NCBI GenBank assembly: GCA_946482295.1
Contig: CAMLRB010000182.1
Coordinates: forward strand, 1-7,218
Direction: 5' to 3'
DNA: 7,218 nt
Source of the DNA: an uncultured Bacteriovorax sp.
GTDB taxonomy: Bacteria; Bdellovibrionota; Bacteriovoracia; Bacteriovoracales; Bacteriovoracaceae
The position numbers and the translations under genes were made by a program. Under the pieces are notes generated by a model. It did no database searches. It saw only the letters and a program-made list of their open reading frames with translations, and had not been told where the DNA came from. Below, piece after piece: positions 5,002 to 7,218 of the stretch. Every line of letters begins with the position of its first letter. Positions within the stretch are counted from its first letter, which is position 1.

Positions 5002-7011
5002 TTAAATTCCTGGCCATCCACCCATTTGCCCCATCTGAGGCTGTTGCAACATCATTGGTTGTTGCATTTGGAACTGACCCTGCATTGGCATCTGCATCTG
5101 ACCTTGTCCTTGCATCATGAAAGGCATTTGCTGTTGTTGCATCGGCATTCCCATGTTGTACAGAGACGGATCATAAATTGTCGATGTCTGTGGTCCTTGA
5201 TAATAAGCCGGATAACGATCAGCAAAGTTATCTTCAAAACTTGTATAAGAAGCACCATATGGATCGTACATTTCACTATCTCTTTCAGCTTTGCTAGCAA
5301 TCTTTCTTTGGTATTCGTTATAGTTCATACCCATTTTATCGAGTTTTTCATTTTTACCTTTGATGTAATAAAGATCTTTATTACGTCTCTTAAGCTCGTT
5401 ACTTCTTCTCGATTGGTATCCAGTTTGGAACTCTTTACACTTAATTGGATTTCTCATCCCGCCCGTCATACCGGCCGTACAATATTTTTGATAATCTTCC
5501 ATTTCTTTTTTCTCGTAGCTTGCGTAACGAGAGTTCATACGAGTGATTGCGGCTTCTCTTTCTTTTTCCGTTTTCTTGATTGGATACAAGTTCCCTTGTC
5601 CAACTAGATATTGGTCAGTCCAATCTGTAAGCGTTCTGTCGAAAGTAATGATTCGATCACCTTGTTCTTGGTTAGCTTTTTCAATTGTAAGTTGTTTTCC
5701 ACGTTTCTCATCAATTGAACCAGCATAAACTCTTCCGTAAAGGTAAGACTTCAGACGAATATCTTCGATAATTTTTGCCTGGTCAGTAATTGCATACTTT
5801 TCCATTATCGAATAAAGGTTAGCAAAAGATGTGGCCTGTCTCTTGGAGAAAGCTGCAATATCCTCATTGATCTTTTTAACTTCTTCATCGATTTTTCTTA
5901 ACGCTTCTGTGTCTTCTGTTTGAGCTCTTTCTTGAAGAAGAGTATCAAGACGATAGATCGCTTGGTTCAAAAATTTTGAGTCAAGCTGTTTTGCAAAATC
6001 TGCATATTTAGTGATTTCTTTCTTAGCTGTGCTCTCATCCATCGTTTCTTTATTTTTATTAATTTTGTCTTCGATCTTACTCATCTCTTCATAGATTTTT
6101 GTAACATCTGTTTTTACTGCACTTAAGTAACTTGCATCGAGTTCTGCTTTAATTTTATCCGCTATGTCTTTTAGTGCATCAGCATTACCAATTGATCGTC
6201 TTGCTTCTGCAATTTTTTGTGCGTCTTTTGTTTTACAAATGGCATTGATTTCTTCAATAAGAACATCCTGACCTTTGTTCACATAAGTAAGTTCTGGTTC
6301 TACTTTTTCCGCTCTCATACAAAGACTAGAAGGCAATTCAATTTTGTCATCGAAACCATAAAGGCTCTCGTATCCTTCAGTTCCCGAGTACGCTTTGGGA
6401 AATGCATACGATAGTTTAATTGTTTTTTTGATGTCTTTCTTTTTATCAAAATCATAAGACAGCACGTGAGAGTATTCTGAGTATTCCTTTCCTTCGCGTG
6501 CACTGTGATCAATTTTTCCATCAACGAGGATTTTTGCGTCTTCAAGACACTTAACATACTCACCATATGTTTTACCGTTATCAACGGCCATCATCACAGT
6601 AATATTTCTTGTCTCTTGATCTTGGTGAATAAGTGGAACGAACTTTCCACACACATCAATTGATGCTGGAACTTTCACCAGGACTTGATTATCGGGTCTA
6701 AGTTCAAATTTTAATGGTGTTCCTTCTCGCGAAATATGCTGGAAGAAATCGAGTGGAAAATATTTAGCTGCATCTTGATCCATATTACAGCTAACACTTG
6801 CTGTACCTGGTTTCAGATCAATTTTTCTTGTATCAACTGGCTTGCCAGGTTTGATAACAACATTTTCAGGATTCGCTGTTGAAGTTGCACTCGGTAAATC
6901 ACCATTTGAACCAGCTGGTTTGCGCACACCTTTGATTCCCGCAACTGCACTGTCAGCGAGTAAGGCCGCAAAGATGAGATGAACAACAACTGCATTCTTT
7001 TTGAATTTCAT
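5002..7011 (-). CDS. Exported coiled-coil protein with Met/Gln-rich C-terminal tail, unknown function
   Basis: I do not recognise this 669-residue protein. Residues 1-24 form a signal peptide (Lys2, 4 and 5, hydrophobic 8-18, likely cut after Ala-Val-Ala at 24); there is no lipobox cysteine. Residues 25-70 are Pro/Gly/Lys-rich and look disordered. Residues 70-235 look beta-rich and contain Cys75, 121, 155 and 231, possibly disulfide-bonded in the periplasm. Residues 245-425 are strongly charged and helical, with likely coiled coils around 300-390. Residues 480-580 are basic and helical, with Cys511 and Cys525. Residues 581-620 are Tyr-rich with two YDP motifs, and 620-669 are Met/Gln-rich. 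The ATG at 7009-7011 is supported by AAGGA (7020-7024) 8 nt upstream. It lies 76 bp after priA and probably has its own expression. It could be a surface, periplasmic-scaffold or metal-binding protein; none of these is shown. Confidence 0.88.
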   Translation of the reverse strand: MKFKKNAVVVHLIFAALLADSAVAGIKGVRKPAGSNGDLPSATSTANPENVVIKPGKPVDTRKIDLKPGTASVSCNMDQDAAKYFPLDFFQHISREGTPLKFELRPDNQVLVKVPASIDVCGKFVPLIHQDQETRNITVMMAVDNGKTYGEYVKCLEDAKILVDGKIDHSAREGKEYSEYSHVLSYDFDKKKDIKKTIKLSYAFPKAYSGTEGYESLYGFDDKIELPSSLCMRAEKVEPELTYVNKGQDVLIEEINAICKTKDAQKIAEARRSIGNADALKDIADKIKAELDASYLSAVKTDVTKIYEEMSKIEDKINKNKETMDESTAKKEITKYADFAKQLDSKFLNQAIYRLDTLLQERAQTEDTEALRKIDEEVKKINEDIAAFSKRQATSFANLYSIMEKYAITDQAKIIEDIRLKSYLYGRVYAGSIDEKRGKQLTIEKANQEQGDRIITFDRTLTDWTDQYLVGQGNLYPIKKTEKEREAAITRMNSRYASYEKKEMEDYQKYCTAGMTGGMRNPIKCKEFQTGYQSRRSNELKRRNKDLYYIKGKNEKLDKMGMNYNEYQRKIASKAERDSEMYDPYGASYTSFEDNFADRYPAYYQGPQTSTIYDPSLYNMGMPMQQQQMPFMMQGQGQMQMPMQGQFQMQQPMMLQQPQMGQMGGWPGI
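5005..5154 (-). repeat. Low-complexity tract encoding the Met/Gln-rich tail
   Basis: This encodes residues 620-669 of the exported protein, of which 14 are Met and 17 are Gln, interspersed with Gly and Pro. At DNA level, on the plus strand, the pentamer TGCAT recurs five times between 5063 and 5142 among runs of TTG and GCAT, giving an imperfect, degenerate repeat. The longest pure glutamine run is QQQQ (625-628). There is no exact tandem unit, so it is a compositional repeat and not a classical satellite. Confidence 0.75.
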
Positions 7012-7087
7012 ACGAATTTTCCTTGTAGACCAAAGTCTTACTAGTTCTCTTCGTCTTAACGGATAAAAATGAAGTTTACTTTAATAC
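7012..7087 (-). promoter_or_regulatory. Leader of the exported coiled-coil protein gene
   Basis: This is the 76-bp gap between the priA stop and the ATG at 7011. The ribosome-binding site AAGGA (7020-7024) is clear, with an 8-nt spacer. Just upstream is a small potential hairpin, AGAC-TTTG-GTCT. I found no promoter with two good boxes and no strong terminator for priA, so co-transcription with priA remains possible. Confidence 0.55.
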
Positions 7088-7218
7088 TTAATCAAAATAA
7101 TAAGGATCTACGTCGATTTTCAATGAGATAGCTGAGGAATCAGTTTTATGCTTGAGGTAGGTATTTAAAGCGTTGTGAAGTTGGTTAATATCATCACTTC
7201 TTATCATTATAGACCATG
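7088..7218 (-). CDS. priA: Primosomal protein N' (PriA helicase), C-terminal tail only
   Basis: PriA reloads the replisome at stalled or collapsed forks. Only the last 42 codons lie in the window, read on the minus strand from 7216 to a TAA at 7088-7090; the 5' part is beyond the edge. The tail begins WSIMIRS, continues with QLHNALNTYL (12-21) and ends KIDVDPYYFD (33-42). The closing hydrophobic-Asp-Val-Asp-Pro signature after an amphipathic helix is characteristic of the PriA C-terminal domain (E. coli ends WVLDVDPIEG). The match rests on this short stretch, but length, position of the motif and the immediate stop all agree. Confidence 0.85.
   Translation of the reverse strand, partial: WSIMIRSDDINQLHNALNTYLKHKTDSSAISLKIDVDPYYFD

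Noticed and set aside
5026..5607. Plus-strand open frame of 193 codons rich in His and Leu, opposite the Met/Gln-rich tail
   Set aside because: It is the antisense of the repetitive CAT/TTG-rich tract and contains no recognisable domain; the minus-strand frame has signal peptide, ribosome-binding site and coherent protein composition.
6315..6584. Minus-strand open frame of 89 codons in an alternative frame inside the 669-residue gene
   Set aside because: Lies wholly within the larger gene, without a credible ribosome-binding site or domain; a frame shadow.
1..7218. CRISPR array, insertion sequence, prophage, toxin-antitoxin or defence system
   Set aside because: No direct-repeat array, transposase, terminal inverted repeats, integrase or small paired genes are seen; the window is accounted for by the listed genes and short gaps.

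Overview
The window reads as an ordinary chromosomal stretch of a moderately AT-rich Gram-negative bacterium. It has an outer-membrane beta-barrel protein, a bifunctional peptidoglycan synthase resembling E. coli PBP1b, and two other housekeeping loci. The order tRNA-Gln, prs, pth recalls the arrangement seen in many former Deltaproteobacteria. With the lineage-restricted look of the two exported proteins, this suggests Bdellovibrionota/Bacteriovoracia or a relative, but that placement is inference. I see no transposase, CRISPR array, phage gene or other mobile element.

Layout. At the left end (1-1390, all minus strand) a tRNA-Gln(UUG) gene with a near-consensus promoter is followed by prs (PRPP synthase, TTG start behind a strong ribosome-binding site) and then by pth (peptidyl-tRNA hydrolase, cut by the window edge). 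The three probably form one transcription unit joining nucleotide precursor supply and translation quality control. Next, still on the minus strand (1439-3373), is a class A penicillin-binding protein with an intact glycosyltransferase domain and all three transpeptidase motifs, but an unusually short entry into the transpeptidase domain. A 108-bp divergent region carries a clear promoter for the plus-strand gene at 3482-4942, a secreted beta-barrel protein ending in phenylalanine.

That gene converges on a 669-residue exported protein of unknown function (5002-7011, minus strand). The two are separated by a perfect 13-bp hairpin that can terminate in both directions. The 669-residue protein has a signal peptide, a cysteine-containing beta-rich N-terminal part, a long charged helical middle and a striking Met/Gln-rich tail. 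At the right edge (7088-7218, minus strand) is the C-terminal tail of the replication restart helicase PriA.

The genes do not form one evident system. There is a translation/nucleotide unit, a cell-wall synthase back to back with an outer-membrane protein, and a novel-looking envelope protein downstream of priA. The best candidates for undescribed biology are the 669-residue protein and the compact transpeptidase domain of the PBP.
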